A DNA stretch of 33,030 bases from the NCBI GenBank assembly GCA_013287645.1, contig JABDDJ010000027.1:1-33030 (forward strand), given 5' to 3'. This document shows positions 15,921 to 23,979 of this stretch, piece by piece. The stretch is from Chlamydiota bacterium (GTDB taxonomy: Bacteria; Chlamydiota; Chlamydiia; Chlamydiales; JABDDJ01). A model generated the notes under the pieces. That model was not told the origin of the DNA. It was given only the letters and a program-made list of their open reading frames with translations, and searched no databases. Numbering within the stretch: the first letter of the stretch is position 1; each line of letters opens with the position of its first letter. The position numbers and the translations under genes were made by a program.

Positions 15921-17699
15921 TTATTCTACCACTTTTGGCGGAGTCTTTTTTAGTCGATCAAACTCCTGCAATAAGGCCGTGACCTCCTCATCACTACAAC
16001 TTCCACTCTGGATTTTTAACCGCAACTCCTCTCGTTTACTCATCCACTCTCTCTCTAATAACTTTTGCACGACTGTTCTAAATAATCCCTCCGATCTCTC
16101 CAAATTCACCTTACGAAAATGCAGATCATGAATAAGCTCTTGTACTTCGGAATCACCCAAATGAGCCGCTAGAGTTAAAAAATCACACGTCTGACCTATT
16201 TCAGCAGCCTCTTGAATAGTCTCGAAGGCCCTACGGCATACCGGTACACAAAAATGGGAGGGTTTCAAATTTTTTATTGCTAAAATCGCAAAATGCGGCT
16301 TCAAAGGACCTGTTATCACCAACCATCTCAGCAAATCACTCTCCAAAACTCTGTCAGGATCTATTTCCAATGTCCCTGCAAATGCACTTTTCTTTGTAAA
16401 TACATGCGTTGGCGCTATTCCCACGCTTCCTACTGCCTCCTCAGGCAGCTGTAAAATTTGCGCCAACCGCCGCAAACTCTCGTGCACCAACACAGGCTCC
16501 TCCCATTGACGTATCTGCCTCACAGACTCATGCACAAGACCATTCTTTCCCGCTGGCGACGAAAGATCAAACTGCATCGACAAATGCTCCACAAGGAACG
16601 CAAGATAATCACCAGACCCCTTAAGCAACTCCAAGAACGCGTCGATTCCTTTCGATTGTACATAACTATCCGGATCAGCACCCTGAGGCATCTGCATCAC
16701 CTTCACACCCACTCCCGCCTTGGCGAAAAGATGGCCTACCTTAAAGGCTGCCTCCCTGCCAGCTTTATCGCTATCAAAAGCCAGAAAGACTTCCCTAACA
16801 CCCAATCCTGTAAGCTCTTTTAGATGACTCTCTCCAAAAGCTGTCCCTTGAGACGCTACCACTAGATCCAAGCCATGGAATAACAGACGCAATGCATCGA
16901 TCTGCCCCTCTACAATAATCGCTTGCCGCTCCTTGGCCATACGCCTGCGCGACTGATCTAATCCAAAAAGAACCTTACTCTTTTTAAACAGCGGAGTTTC
17001 ACTCGTATTGACATACTTGCCCCCAAAAGTCTCCTCCTTAAATTTCCGCCCAGAAAAGCCTATTACCGACCCAGAAGCATCGCAAATCGGAAACATAATT
17101 CGGTCGCTAAAAGGATCACGCAATCCCTTCGCACTCTCAGATAGAATACCCGCTTCGATGAGTGTCTTTTCTTGAACCCCTACGCGAGCCATCGCCTTAC
17201 AAAATAGATCCCTTTCAGGCAGAGCATATCCCAGCCTAAAACGCTGAATAAACGCCAAATCAATACCTCGGTTGTAGAGATACTTACAGGCCGCATGCCC
17301 TTGAGAAGTATGCAATAAAAAATGATGATATAGCTGACACGCTCTTTCTAACGCCTGTTTATGCGCAGCTTTATCAAACTTATCCCGCTCAGAAGCACTC
17401 TCAACAACTTCCAAAGTTACTTGATAACGCTGAGCCAACATCTCTACTGCATCAGAAAAAGAGAGCTTGGCATGCTGCATCAAAAAACTGATCACATCCC
17501 CATGAGCACCGCATCCGAAGCAGTGAAAGAACCCTTGACCTTTAGTCACATGGAAAGAGGGCGATTTTTCATCATGAAAAGGACATAGACCCTTATACGA
17601 AACCCCACTCCGTTTGAGCTCCACATAGGATTCGATTACATCGACAATATCGACACGCTGTTTAAGCGTTTCTAAGCTTTCTTTAGTAAATAGAGGCAT
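15921..17699 (-). CDS. dnaG: DNA primase DnaG
   Basis: Synthesises the RNA primers for replication. 592 residues, the normal length. The N-terminal CHC2 zinc finger is complete (Cys39, His42, Cys60, Cys63), matching Escherichia coli spacing. The catalytic core has YALPERD and SDRIMFPI, and the Toprim domain shows EGQIDALR with its Glu and AFDSDKAGREAA with the metal-binding Asp pair. The C-terminal 150 residues are helical and would hold the helicase-binding region. No strong ribosome site precedes the ATG. The gene diverges from the orphan at 17817 and heads a minus-strand run with rluD and khpA. Confidence 0.95.
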   Translation of the reverse strand: MPLFTKESLETLKQRVDIVDVIESYVELKRSGVSYKGLCPFHDEKSPSFHVTKGQGFFHCFGCGAHGDVISFLMQHAKLSFSDAVEMLAQRYQVTLEVVESASERDKFDKAAHKQALERACQLYHHFLLHTSQGHAACKYLYNRGIDLAFIQRFRLGYALPERDLFCKAMARVGVQEKTLIEAGILSESAKGLRDPFSDRIMFPICDASGSVIGFSGRKFKEETFGGKYVNTSETPLFKKSKVLFGLDQSRRRMAKERQAIIVEGQIDALRLLFHGLDLVVASQGTAFGESHLKELTGLGVREVFLAFDSDKAGREAAFKVGHLFAKAGVGVKVMQMPQGADPDSYVQSKGIDAFLELLKGSGDYLAFLVEHLSMQFDLSSPAGKNGLVHESVRQIRQWEEPVLVHESLRRLAQILQLPEEAVGSVGIAPTHVFTKKSAFAGTLEIDPDRVLESDLLRWLVITGPLKPHFAILAIKNLKPSHFCVPVCRRAFETIQEAAEIGQTCDFLTLAAHLGDSEVQELIHDLHFRKVNLERSEGLFRTVVQKLLEREWMSKREELRLKIQSGSCSDEEVTALLQEFDRLKKTPPKVVE

Positions 17700-17749
17700 A
17701 GAGCGCCATACTAAGCAAATCCAGCCAAAAATTCAATCTAAATAAAATA

Positions 17750-17787
17750 ACTACTTAATTTTTAATTATCCTTAATAATTAAGTAGT
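17750..17787. promoter_or_regulatory. Inverted repeat between dnaG and the orphan gene
   Basis: ACTACTTAATT (17750-17760) and its complement AATTAAGTAGT (17777-17787) form 11-bp arms around a 16-base AT-rich centre. It lies in the 117-bp divergent intergenic region, so an operator for one or both genes is possible. A chance repeat in AT-rich DNA is the alternative. Confidence 0.35.
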
Positions 17788-17816
17788 AAAATAATAATTT
17801 AAAGCGGAGTATATTA

Positions 17817-18638
17817 ATGTCACTTGTAAATAATGAACTATTACGATTATCAACATCTAACTATATTCAATCTAAACCTCTTGATCAATTTAATCCTTCA
17901 ACACAAGATCTTCTAGTACTCAACGATTACGTTAAAGATCCGGACCTTGAACCCAACGAACTTGCCTTAATAAATAAACAAGTCTCTCATTTAGTGAATA
18001 CCTATGGCCAAAAGACATTTTTCCAAGTTATTTTTGAGATCTTTAAAGAGATTTTTTGCTTAACTACCGATACAACGTTAGAAGAGAAGGAATATAGAGA
18101 AGCTCTTATCACATTACAAGTCTCCATTATAAATAAAATAGATTCTCCTAAAAAATGCGAAAAAAAACTAAAGCTAGAGATACATTTAAAAGATCATGAT
18201 TTCAAAAATCAGATGTATGAATATTTAGATATCAGCGATGAAATGCGTTACTATGCACTCACAAGTGAGTGGGAAGCCAAAAAAAAATACTTCGACTTTG
18301 TCTTCGATGGCGATATAAACCATCTAGAAATCACTATAATGACTATCGGTTTTGATGATTATTTGAAACAGTTAATTGAAAAATCAAGTGAAGAAAAGGT
18401 CCTAAAGGACCTCCTAGTGCTCTATCTCTTAGAAAGTAAAGCCCAAAAATTTGCTGAAACTGAATTTTCTACAATACCCGAAGATAATCTTTGCTACATT
18501 GTAGATTTCGACGAAGAAGATGACGAAAGAGAAGATGTTGTGCGTAATAGAGTCAACTTCAATAATTTATTCTACTACGCCACCAAGGATATCTCTGACG
18601 CCTACTGGAAAACAGTTTTCCAAGATTGGCTAACTTAA
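17817..18638 (+). CDS. Orphan acidic hypothetical protein
   Basis: 273 residues, family not recognised. The start is well supported by GGAG 7 bases before the ATG. There is no signal peptide, membrane segment or metal motif. Composition is helical and charged (Lys, Glu, Asp, Leu), with a strongly acidic patch DFDEEDDERED near residue 230. One hydrophobic segment, FFQVIFEIFKEIFCL near residue 73, could be an amphipathic helix. The gene is AT-rich and stands alone between dnaG on the other strand and a nested palindrome 42 bases downstream. In an intracellular bacterium such lineage-specific soluble proteins are often effector candidates, but nothing in the sequence shows secretion. Confidence 0.7.
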   Translation: MSLVNNELLRLSTSNYIQSKPLDQFNPSTQDLLVLNDYVKDPDLEPNELALINKQVSHLVNTYGQKTFFQVIFEIFKEIFCLTTDTTLEEKEYREALITLQVSIINKIDSPKKCEKKLKLEIHLKDHDFKNQMYEYLDISDEMRYYALTSEWEAKKKYFDFVFDGDINHLEITIMTIGFDDYLKQLIEKSSEEKVLKDLLVLYLLESKAQKFAETEFSTIPEDNLCYIVDFDEEDDEREDVVRNRVNFNNLFYYATKDISDAYWKTVFQDWLT

Positions 18639-18680
18639 TTTTTCCTTCTTGATTAATCTCTTGCCTTAATACGAAAGATT

Positions 18681-18886
18681 ACTAGAGCCGCGAATGCGGC
18701 AAAAGCATGTAGCCACAGGCGTCAGCCTGTGGGAGGCCAAATTAAACACTAGAGCCGCGTTAGTGGCGACAGGAAAAGATCCATTGCTGATTTCTGTCGC
18801 CACTAACGCGGCTTTATTTTTTGATTGCATTTGCCCACAGGCTGACGCCTGTGGCTACATGCTTTTGCCGCATTCGCGGCTCTAGT
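18681..18886. repeat. Nested palindromic element, 206 bp
   Basis: Outer arms 18681-18733 and 18834-18886 are a perfect 53-bp inverted repeat, and each arm itself contains two small hairpins (GCCGC/GCGGC and CCACAGGC/GCCTGTGG). Between them lies a second inverted repeat, 18753-18772 with 18794-18813 (20 bp, perfect). The 12 bases ACTAGAGCCGCG begin both the outer element and the inner one (18748). This looks like one palindromic element inserted in a related one. It occupies most of the 416-bp gap before recD2; an open frame through it is a by-product of the symmetry. Confidence 0.9.
18753..18822 (+). terminator. Possible intrinsic terminator in the inner palindrome
   Basis: The inner 20-bp GC-rich stem (18753-18772 with 18794-18813) is followed at once by TTTATTTTTT, the form of a rho-independent terminator on the plus strand. 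It would end transcripts of the orphan gene. Its role may be incidental to the repeat element. Confidence 0.5.
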
Positions 18887-19054
18887 GACCTTTCGATCTG
18901 CGAGAGCTTTCATGCTATCCCAAAAGTTTAAAACCCAAAACTCAGGTTAATAACTAGCATTTCACATATTGTGGTAACAAAGTTTCCATTTTTTAACAAG
19001 AAGCGAGCAAAATCATAAATCGTGTAGACTTACTGCAAAAAATGGCGTTGCAGA
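18887..19054. other. Leader region before recD2
   Basis: 168 bases after the nested palindrome. The best promoter-like pair is TTAACA (18993-18998) with CATAAA (19014-19019), a weak match at 15-base spacing. No Shine-Dalgarno precedes the recD2 ATG. Nothing else is seen. Confidence 0.3.
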
Positions 19055-21232
19055 ATGGAATGTATTAGCGGAAGCATCGAAAGGATCACCTACCAGAGCG
19101 ATGAAAACGGCTATACGATCGCTCACCTAAAAGTCCCTGAAAAAAATGATCCTGTCTGCATTGTGGGAGTCATGCCGGGTGTTCAGCCTGGCGAATGTAT
19201 TCGATGCTGGGGTAACTGGAAAAAGCACCTTGTCTACGGCTGGCAGTTCGAAGTAGACCATTTCAAAAGCGAAATCCCTGCCGACATCAATGGTATCAAA
19301 AAATATCTTGGATCGGGCCTCATCAAAGGCATCGGCCCCTCCTACGCCGAAAAAATTGTGGATGCCTTCGGCGCTTCGACCTTTGATATCCTTGAAAGTC
19401 ACCCTGAGCGTCTTCTCGAAGTCAAAGGTCTCGGAAAAAAGCGAATCGGTCTCATTATTTCCTGCTGGACAGAGCAAAAAAGTATCCGCAACGTCATGAT
19501 TTTCCTGCAAGGCTATGGCGTAAGCAGCACCTATGCTCAAAAAATCTTCAAGACATATGGCACTAACAGCATCCAACAACTTAAAGAAAATCCTTACGCT
19601 CTCGCCAGGGATATCTATGGAATAGGATTTAAAACCGCCGATCAGATCGCAAATAAACTTGGCATGCCTCACCACGCTCCTCAAAGGGTGGATGCCGGCA
19701 TCGAACATGTACTTCTAGAACTCACTAGCGAAGGTCATGTCTGCTATCTGCTAGAAGAATTCGTTCCCATTGCGAGCGAAATGTTAGCAGTCGAAGCCAA
19801 CCTCATTGAACAAAGAATCAAAGCGATCGAGGAAGAAGAGCGGATCGTCGTCTATACATTGCCCTACGGCGCTGAATTAAAACCTTTCCTATGGCTGAAG
19901 GGTCTTTTTGTATCCGAAACGGGAATTGCACGCGAAATCGCTCGTTTACGCTCTTCTCCCTGCAGCTTACGCCCAGTTGATGTTGAAAAGGCTCTGGCTT
20001 GGGTACAGCAGCAGCTCTCTCTGCAACTGGCCGTCAATCAATGTAAAGCAGTTGCTAGCGCACTCTCCGATAAGGTCCAAATCATCACCGGCGGTCCTGG
20101 TACTGGTAAAAGCACCATCACACGCGCCATTCTGACCATTACCCAGCAGCTGACTAACAAAATAGTGCTTGCAGCGCCTACAGGAAAGGCTGCCAAGCGG
20201 ATGACAGAAATCACCGGAAAACAAGCGAAAACGATTCATAGCCTCTTAGAGTGGGATTTCCAGGCAGGTGGATTTAAAAAAAATCGGCAGAACCCTATCG
20301 ATGCTGATCTAATTATCATCGACGAAGCGAGCATGATTGATACTTCACTCATGTTCAGCCTATTGAAGGCTATTCCGTCGCATGCTCGATTGGTCATTGT
20401 AGGAGACGTAAATCAGCTTCCTAGTGTAGGTCCAGGCAATGTTCTCAAAGACATGATCTCTTCGCGAATTCTGCCTGTAACAGCCCTAAACGAAGTCTTT
20501 CGCCAGGCAGCCCATTCACGCATTATCACCAATGCCCACCGCATTAATATGGGCCAGATGCCCGATTTAAACATCACTTCGGACAGTGACTTTTTCTTTA
20601 TCGAAGCTCCTACTCCCGAAGAGGTCTTGCAAACCATTCTTGTCCTGGTCAGTGAGAGGTTGCCCCGAAAGTACCACTACCACCCGCTAAATGATATTCA
20701 GGTCCTAGCTCCTATGAAGAGAGGACTTTTTGGAATTGAAAATCTCAACAATGAACTGCAAAAGACCCTGAATCCTCATGGCGAACCACTAGTTCGTATG
20801 GGACGCTCCCTTAAAAAGGGAGATAAGGTCATGCAGATTCGAAACAACTATAAGAAAGAGGTCTTTAACGGTGATGTAGGCTTCATTACTCATATCGATT
20901 TTGGTGAACAAGAGCTGATGGTTGACTTCGATGGAAGGAGTATCGTGTATGATTTCACAGAGATTGATGAAATTATTCTGGCCTATGCCGTATCGGTCCA
21001 TAAGTTTCAAGGCAGCGAATTCCCCTGCATTATTATCCCGATCCATACAAGCCACTACAAGATGCTCGACCGTAACCTACTCTACACTGCTGTCACGCGG
21101 GGAAAAAAATTAGTTGTCATTATTGGCAGCAAAAAAGCAATCTTTATCTCAGTGCATAATAACGAAGTACACCGCAGATACACAGGTCTTCAAAAGGCAC
21201 TAGAAGGCATCTGCATCCAACTCCCCATCTAA
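19055..21232 (+). CDS. recD2: RecD2-like ATP-dependent DNA helicase
   Basis: 5'-to-3' superfamily 1B helicase acting in DNA repair independently of RecBC. 725 residues. The N-terminal region (1-90) is the small beta domain typical of RecD2, followed by helix-hairpin-helix-like repeats (YLGSGLIKGIGPSYAEKI, LLEVKGLGKKRIG, ARDIYGIGFKTADQIA) absent from the short RecD of RecBCD. The motor follows: Walker A GGPGTGKST (346-354, Lys352), a second Lys motif APTGKAAKRM, Walker B IIIDEASMID, VGDVNQLPSVGPG, and near the C-terminus the UvrD-like AYAVSVHKFQGSEF and LYTAVTRGKK. All helicase motifs are intact. The next gene starts 5 bases after the stop, so they are probably co-transcribed. Confidence 0.93.
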   Translation: MECISGSIERITYQSDENGYTIAHLKVPEKNDPVCIVGVMPGVQPGECIRCWGNWKKHLVYGWQFEVDHFKSEIPADINGIKKYLGSGLIKGIGPSYAEKIVDAFGASTFDILESHPERLLEVKGLGKKRIGLIISCWTEQKSIRNVMIFLQGYGVSSTYAQKIFKTYGTNSIQQLKENPYALARDIYGIGFKTADQIANKLGMPHHAPQRVDAGIEHVLLELTSEGHVCYLLEEFVPIASEMLAVEANLIEQRIKAIEEEERIVVYTLPYGAELKPFLWLKGLFVSETGIAREIARLRSSPCSLRPVDVEKALAWVQQQLSLQLAVNQCKAVASALSDKVQIITGGPGTGKSTITRAILTITQQLTNKIVLAAPTGKAAKRMTEITGKQAKTIHSLLEWDFQAGGFKKNRQNPIDADLIIIDEASMIDTSLMFSLLKAIPSHARLVIVGDVNQLPSVGPGNVLKDMISSRILPVTALNEVFRQAAHSRIITNAHRINMGQMPDLNITSDSDFFFIEAPTPEEVLQTILVLVSERLPRKYHYHPLNDIQVLAPMKRGLFGIENLNNELQKTLNPHGEPLVRMGRSLKKGDKVMQIRNNYKKEVFNGDVGFITHIDFGEQELMVDFDGRSIVYDFTEIDEIILAYAVSVHKFQGSEFPCIIIPIHTSHYKMLDRNLLYTAVTRGKKLVVIIGSKKAIFISVHNNEVHRRYTGLQKALEGICIQLPI

Positions 21233-21237
21233 CGATC

Positions 21238-22341
21238 ATGCCAAAAAATAAATCTAAAAAAAAACAGATCACACGCCCAAAACGTTTCTCGCCATGGTAT
21301 TTCTTATGGGTCCTAGTTACCCTGATCATTGCGTGGAGTGCAACCTCGTTTGAAACAGCCTTTCATCCGTTTCATCTTCCTTCGGATGGAGAACCGATTG
21401 CTATTTATTCCACACAAAACCGCGACAACCTACGCAAGATCTACCTAGACCTCCTAGATCATGCTCAAGAGTCCATTGTATTTTATATTTATACTTTGAC
21501 TGATCAGCAGATTATCCAAAAATTAAACACGAAAGCAGCTCAAGGAGTTAAGGTAAAGATCATTTGTGACAAAGAGAAATTTCCAGTTACAAAAGAACAA
21601 TTATCCAAAAAAATTAAATTGACCTGCCGAGAATCAGATGGGCTAATGCATTTAAAAATCTTGATTGTGGATAATAAAAATATCCTTTTAGGCTCAACAA
21701 ATATGACGACTGAATCTCTCACAGTCTATCCTAATAATGTCTGCGCCATCCATAGTCCTAATCTTGCTGCCTATCTTCTACAAATAGGAGATATCCTCCA
21801 AAAGCCCTACAAACTGCTTGGAGAATCTATCGATGAGAAATCTTTTGAAATAGGAGGCCAGCAAATCGAAATGTGGATTCTCTCAGGCAACCCTCGAGCA
21901 CACAAAAAAATGGTCCAGCTGATAGATAGCGCGAAAAAGACAGTCCAAGTAGCTATGTATACTTACACGCGTTATGATCTCACCCATGCGCTACTCAGAG
22001 CACAAAAACGAGGCGTTAAAGTAGAAGTTGCCATGGATGCCAGCGCAGCAAAAGGAGCAAATAACCATATTGCAACACTGCTCTTTTTGCAAAATGTACC
22101 TCTCTACATTAGTAAGGGTACCCCCCTTCTGCACCACAAATGTATGCTTATCGATGATGAAATATTCATCACAGGATCAGCTAACTGGACCAAAAAAGCC
22201 TTTGCTCAAAATGATGACTGCTTTCTGATCATTCATAGCTTAAATGCAGAACAACAGGATAGCCTACACACTCTATGGACTGAACTCCTGAATGACTGCC
22301 GGAAATACGACCCTCAATTCGAACTCCAAGACGCCGCCTAA
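21238..22341 (+). CDS. Membrane-anchored phospholipase D-like protein
   Basis: 367 residues. A basic N-terminus (KNKSKKK) precedes a hydrophobic segment at about 19-36, either a signal anchor or an uncleaved signal, so the catalytic part should lie outside the cytoplasm. Two complete PLD half-sites follow: HLKILIVD with GSTN (His138, Lys140, Asp145, Asn155) and HHKCMLID with GSAN (His299, Lys301, Asp306, Asn316). Both HxK motifs are intact, so one full active site is expected. The family includes phospholipases, cardiolipin synthases and the Nuc-type nuclease; the substrate cannot be told from this. Chlamydiae are known to carry several PLD-like proteins. No ribosome site is seen 5 bases after recD2. 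Its last 85 bases recur at 23543-23627. Confidence 0.88.
   Translation: MPKNKSKKKQITRPKRFSPWYFLWVLVTLIIAWSATSFETAFHPFHLPSDGEPIAIYSTQNRDNLRKIYLDLLDHAQESIVFYIYTLTDQQIIQKLNTKAAQGVKVKIICDKEKFPVTKEQLSKKIKLTCRESDGLMHLKILIVDNKNILLGSTNMTTESLTVYPNNVCAIHSPNLAAYLLQIGDILQKPYKLLGESIDEKSFEIGGQQIEMWILSGNPRAHKKMVQLIDSAKKTVQVAMYTYTRYDLTHALLRAQKRGVKVEVAMDASAAKGANNHIATLLFLQNVPLYISKGTPLLHHKCMLIDDEIFITGSANWTKKAFAQNDDCFLIIHSLNAEQQDSLHTLWTELLNDCRKYDPQFELQDAA
22257..22341 (+). repeat. 85-bp direct repeat, copy A (3' end of the PLD gene)
   Basis: The last 85 bases of the PLD-like gene, including its stop, recur at 23543-23627 with 79 of 85 identical and no gap. The two copies flank the F-box gene. Confidence 0.95.
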
Positions 22342-23531
22342 TGATGTTGGAATTATTTAAACTGCAAAATTCATTAAATTTTTTGCATTTTTGGACATCA
22401 ACTACACACTCAAGAAATGATAGCCCTATCCCTTCAGAATTGATCCTTAAAATTTTTTATTTTCTCGATGCTCGAGAAGTTTGTGCTTGTCAAAAAGTAA
22501 GTCGCAATTGGCACATTATTGGACAAGACAATCTGTTATGGAAACATCTTTTGAAAAAACATTTTCCTTTTTACTTCAATTCTTTTTACACAACTTTAAT
22601 AGAAAATTCATGGTTAGAAATATATAAACAAACGTATAAGTCCCAAGCCGCTCGTCTCAAAGGCAAGTTTGAAGAGATGGGTTTTAAACTTATCAAAAAT
22701 ATTAATCATCCTGGCCTGCTGAACAAGCATTTTTCATCTGATGGAACAAAATATTTTGAATGCTCAGAAAATGCTGTTGTAGATAATGATACCAAGAAAC
22801 GCACGACTCTTATACTAAAGTTAGCAGATGCTGTTCCTCTTTTTCGTACATATGCATTGCCAAATGATCCTTTTAAATCTGCAGTACGAACGAAAGAAAT
22901 TTTTTCTTTGGATAACAAACAGTTAGCAACACTCTGCCAAGATCGACACATACGTATTTGGGATACAAACACTGGAGAATGTCTGCAAGTTTTAGATATG
23001 AAGATTAAAAACATTGCTTTTTTATTTTTTGTATCAGATAGCCAAAAAATTATTGCTGTATCTTGGGATGAAGGAAAAATATGCCGCTGGGATGGCAATA
23101 AAGTGCACGAAATAAATATTTTAAATTTCATAGCAAATGCTGTCGCTCGTCAATTTTCTTATTTTCGAGTACATACGACTGCGGCAGCTCTCTCACGTGA
23201 TGGTAGCAAACTCGCTATAGCAACAGATAAACCCTGCTGCTGTATTTGGGATCTTGTTTCTAACAATTGCCTATATCAGTTCACATGGGAAAAATCACGC
23301 TTTTGGACTGATGTACTTAAGTCGATTACTTTTTCTAATGACAGCAAACAGATCTTAGTTTTATCTCGAAATAGGGCTTCTCTATTCAATATAGAACCCT
23401 TTCACCTTATTTGGCAAAACACCCACAGTGGAGATGCCATAGCTTTTTCACCTGATGATACACAAATTTACAGTGGATTCATAGGTTGTGGTAATGTCAA
23501 TGTCTACCAAATCAATAACAGCTATAATTAA
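22341..23531 (+). CDS. F-box protein with WD40-like C-terminal repeats
   Basis: 396 residues. Residues 29-72 read as a eukaryotic F-box: PIPSELILKIFYFLDAREV, then CQKVSRNWHIIGQDNLLWK, with the conserved Leu/Pro start, the VSRxW core and the LW end. F-boxes bind Skp1 in SCF ubiquitin ligases. From about residue 95 the protein looks like a beta-propeller: segments ending IRIWDTNTGECLQVL and CCIWDLVSNNCLYQF, SRDGSKLAIA, SNDSKQILVL and SPDDTQIYSG have the WD40 rhythm (SxDxxxL...xxWD). F-box plus WD40 is the layout of eukaryotic substrate receptors. Bacteria have no Skp1, so the natural reading is an effector acting on the host, with no recognisable secretion signal. The ATG overlaps the PLD stop (TAATG). 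AT-rich, flanked by an 85-bp direct repeat. Confidence 0.85.
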   Translation: MMLELFKLQNSLNFLHFWTSTTHSRNDSPIPSELILKIFYFLDAREVCACQKVSRNWHIIGQDNLLWKHLLKKHFPFYFNSFYTTLIENSWLEIYKQTYKSQAARLKGKFEEMGFKLIKNINHPGLLNKHFSSDGTKYFECSENAVVDNDTKKRTTLILKLADAVPLFRTYALPNDPFKSAVRTKEIFSLDNKQLATLCQDRHIRIWDTNTGECLQVLDMKIKNIAFLFFVSDSQKIIAVSWDEGKICRWDGNKVHEINILNFIANAVARQFSYFRVHTTAAALSRDGSKLAIATDKPCCCIWDLVSNNCLYQFTWEKSRFWTDVLKSITFSNDSKQILVLSRNRASLFNIEPFHLIWQNTHSGDAIAFSPDDTQIYSGFIGCGNVNVYQINNSYN

Positions 23532-23627
23532 AAAAGTCTTTCGGATAGCCTACACACCTTATGGACCGAACTCCTGAATGAATGCCGCAAATACGATCCT
23601 CAATTCGAACTCCAAGACGCCGCCTAA
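23532..23627 (+). pseudogene. Relic 3' end of a second phospholipase D-like gene
   Basis: Bases 23543-23627 repeat the end of the PLD-like gene: 28 codons to the stop. Of the six differences, five are synonymous and one changes Asp to Glu, so this copy was under coding selection after the two diverged. It has no start or upstream PLD sequence. It lies in the same frame as the F-box gene, directly behind that gene's TAA, so readthrough would append this tail. Confidence 0.85.
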
Positions 23628-23633
23628 GTAAGA

Positions 23634-23668
23634 TTGACATAATTTGTCAATTATGTCAAAATATGACA
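23634..23668 (+). promoter_or_regulatory. Promoter and operator of the toxin-antitoxin operon
   Basis: TTGACATAATT (23634-23644) and its exact complement AATTATGTCAA (23649-23659) surround TGTC. TGACA/TGTCA half-sites occur at 23635, 23645, 23654 and 23664, nearly one helical turn apart. The left arm contains a perfect -35 TTGACA, and CAAAAT (23657-23662) lies 17 bases on as a -10. A repressor bound here would block the promoter. Transcription would start about one base before the toxin ATG. Confidence 0.7.
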
Positions 23669-23669
23669 A

Positions 23670-23978
23670 ATGAAGAGAACTAAGAAAATAGAGAATGTTG
23701 CTGCTTTAGCAAGAAACCTGATGCAAAAAGGAGCCTATGCTATTAGCAAACATGCAGAACTTAGACAAGGGGAGCGTTGCATCACTACTGGAGATATAAA
23801 AAACATCATTAATACGGGTTACCACGAAAAGAAAAAAGACGAATATAAAGACGAATATGCAGATTGGAATTATGCAATCAGAGGAAAAACTCTAGATGAA
23901 GAACAGGCTAGAGTTTGCATTGCCTTTATTGAAGAGATTCATTTTATTGTAATCACGGTAATTCGATTGGAGGTCTAA
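23670..23978 (+). CDS. Putative toxin, DUF4258-like, of a type II toxin-antitoxin pair
   Basis: 102 residues, basic. The segment AISKHAELRQGERCITTGDIKNIINTGYHEKK has the pattern (S-x-HAxxR...ER.I...DI..I...G) of the DUF4258 family, found next to antitoxins and distantly similar to RelE/MqsR-type mRNA interferases. The His and Arg residues in this stretch are candidate catalytic positions. Toxicity is inference from the pairing with the HTH gene one base downstream. There is no ribosome site; the promoter suggests a leaderless mRNA. It starts 42 bases after the PLD relic. Confidence 0.65.
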   Translation: MKRTKKIENVAALARNLMQKGAYAISKHAELRQGERCITTGDIKNIINTGYHEKKKDEYKDEYADWNYAIRGKTLDEEQARVCIAFIEEIHFIVITVIRLEV

Positions 23979-23979
23979 A

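Noticed and set aside
16458..16823. 121-codon open frame antisense to dnaG
   Set aside because: A shadow of the primase gene; biased His/Arg/Leu composition without family features.
18694..18885. 63-codon open frame through the nested palindrome
   Set aside because: It lies wholly within the inverted repeats and has no ribosome site.
19127..19708. 193-codon open frame antisense to recD2
   Set aside because: It lies inside the conserved helicase gene on the other strand and its translation has no recognisable motif.
22706..23131. 141-codon open frame antisense to the F-box gene
   Set aside because: The F-box/WD40 reading is coherent along its whole length; the antisense frame has no motif or start signals.
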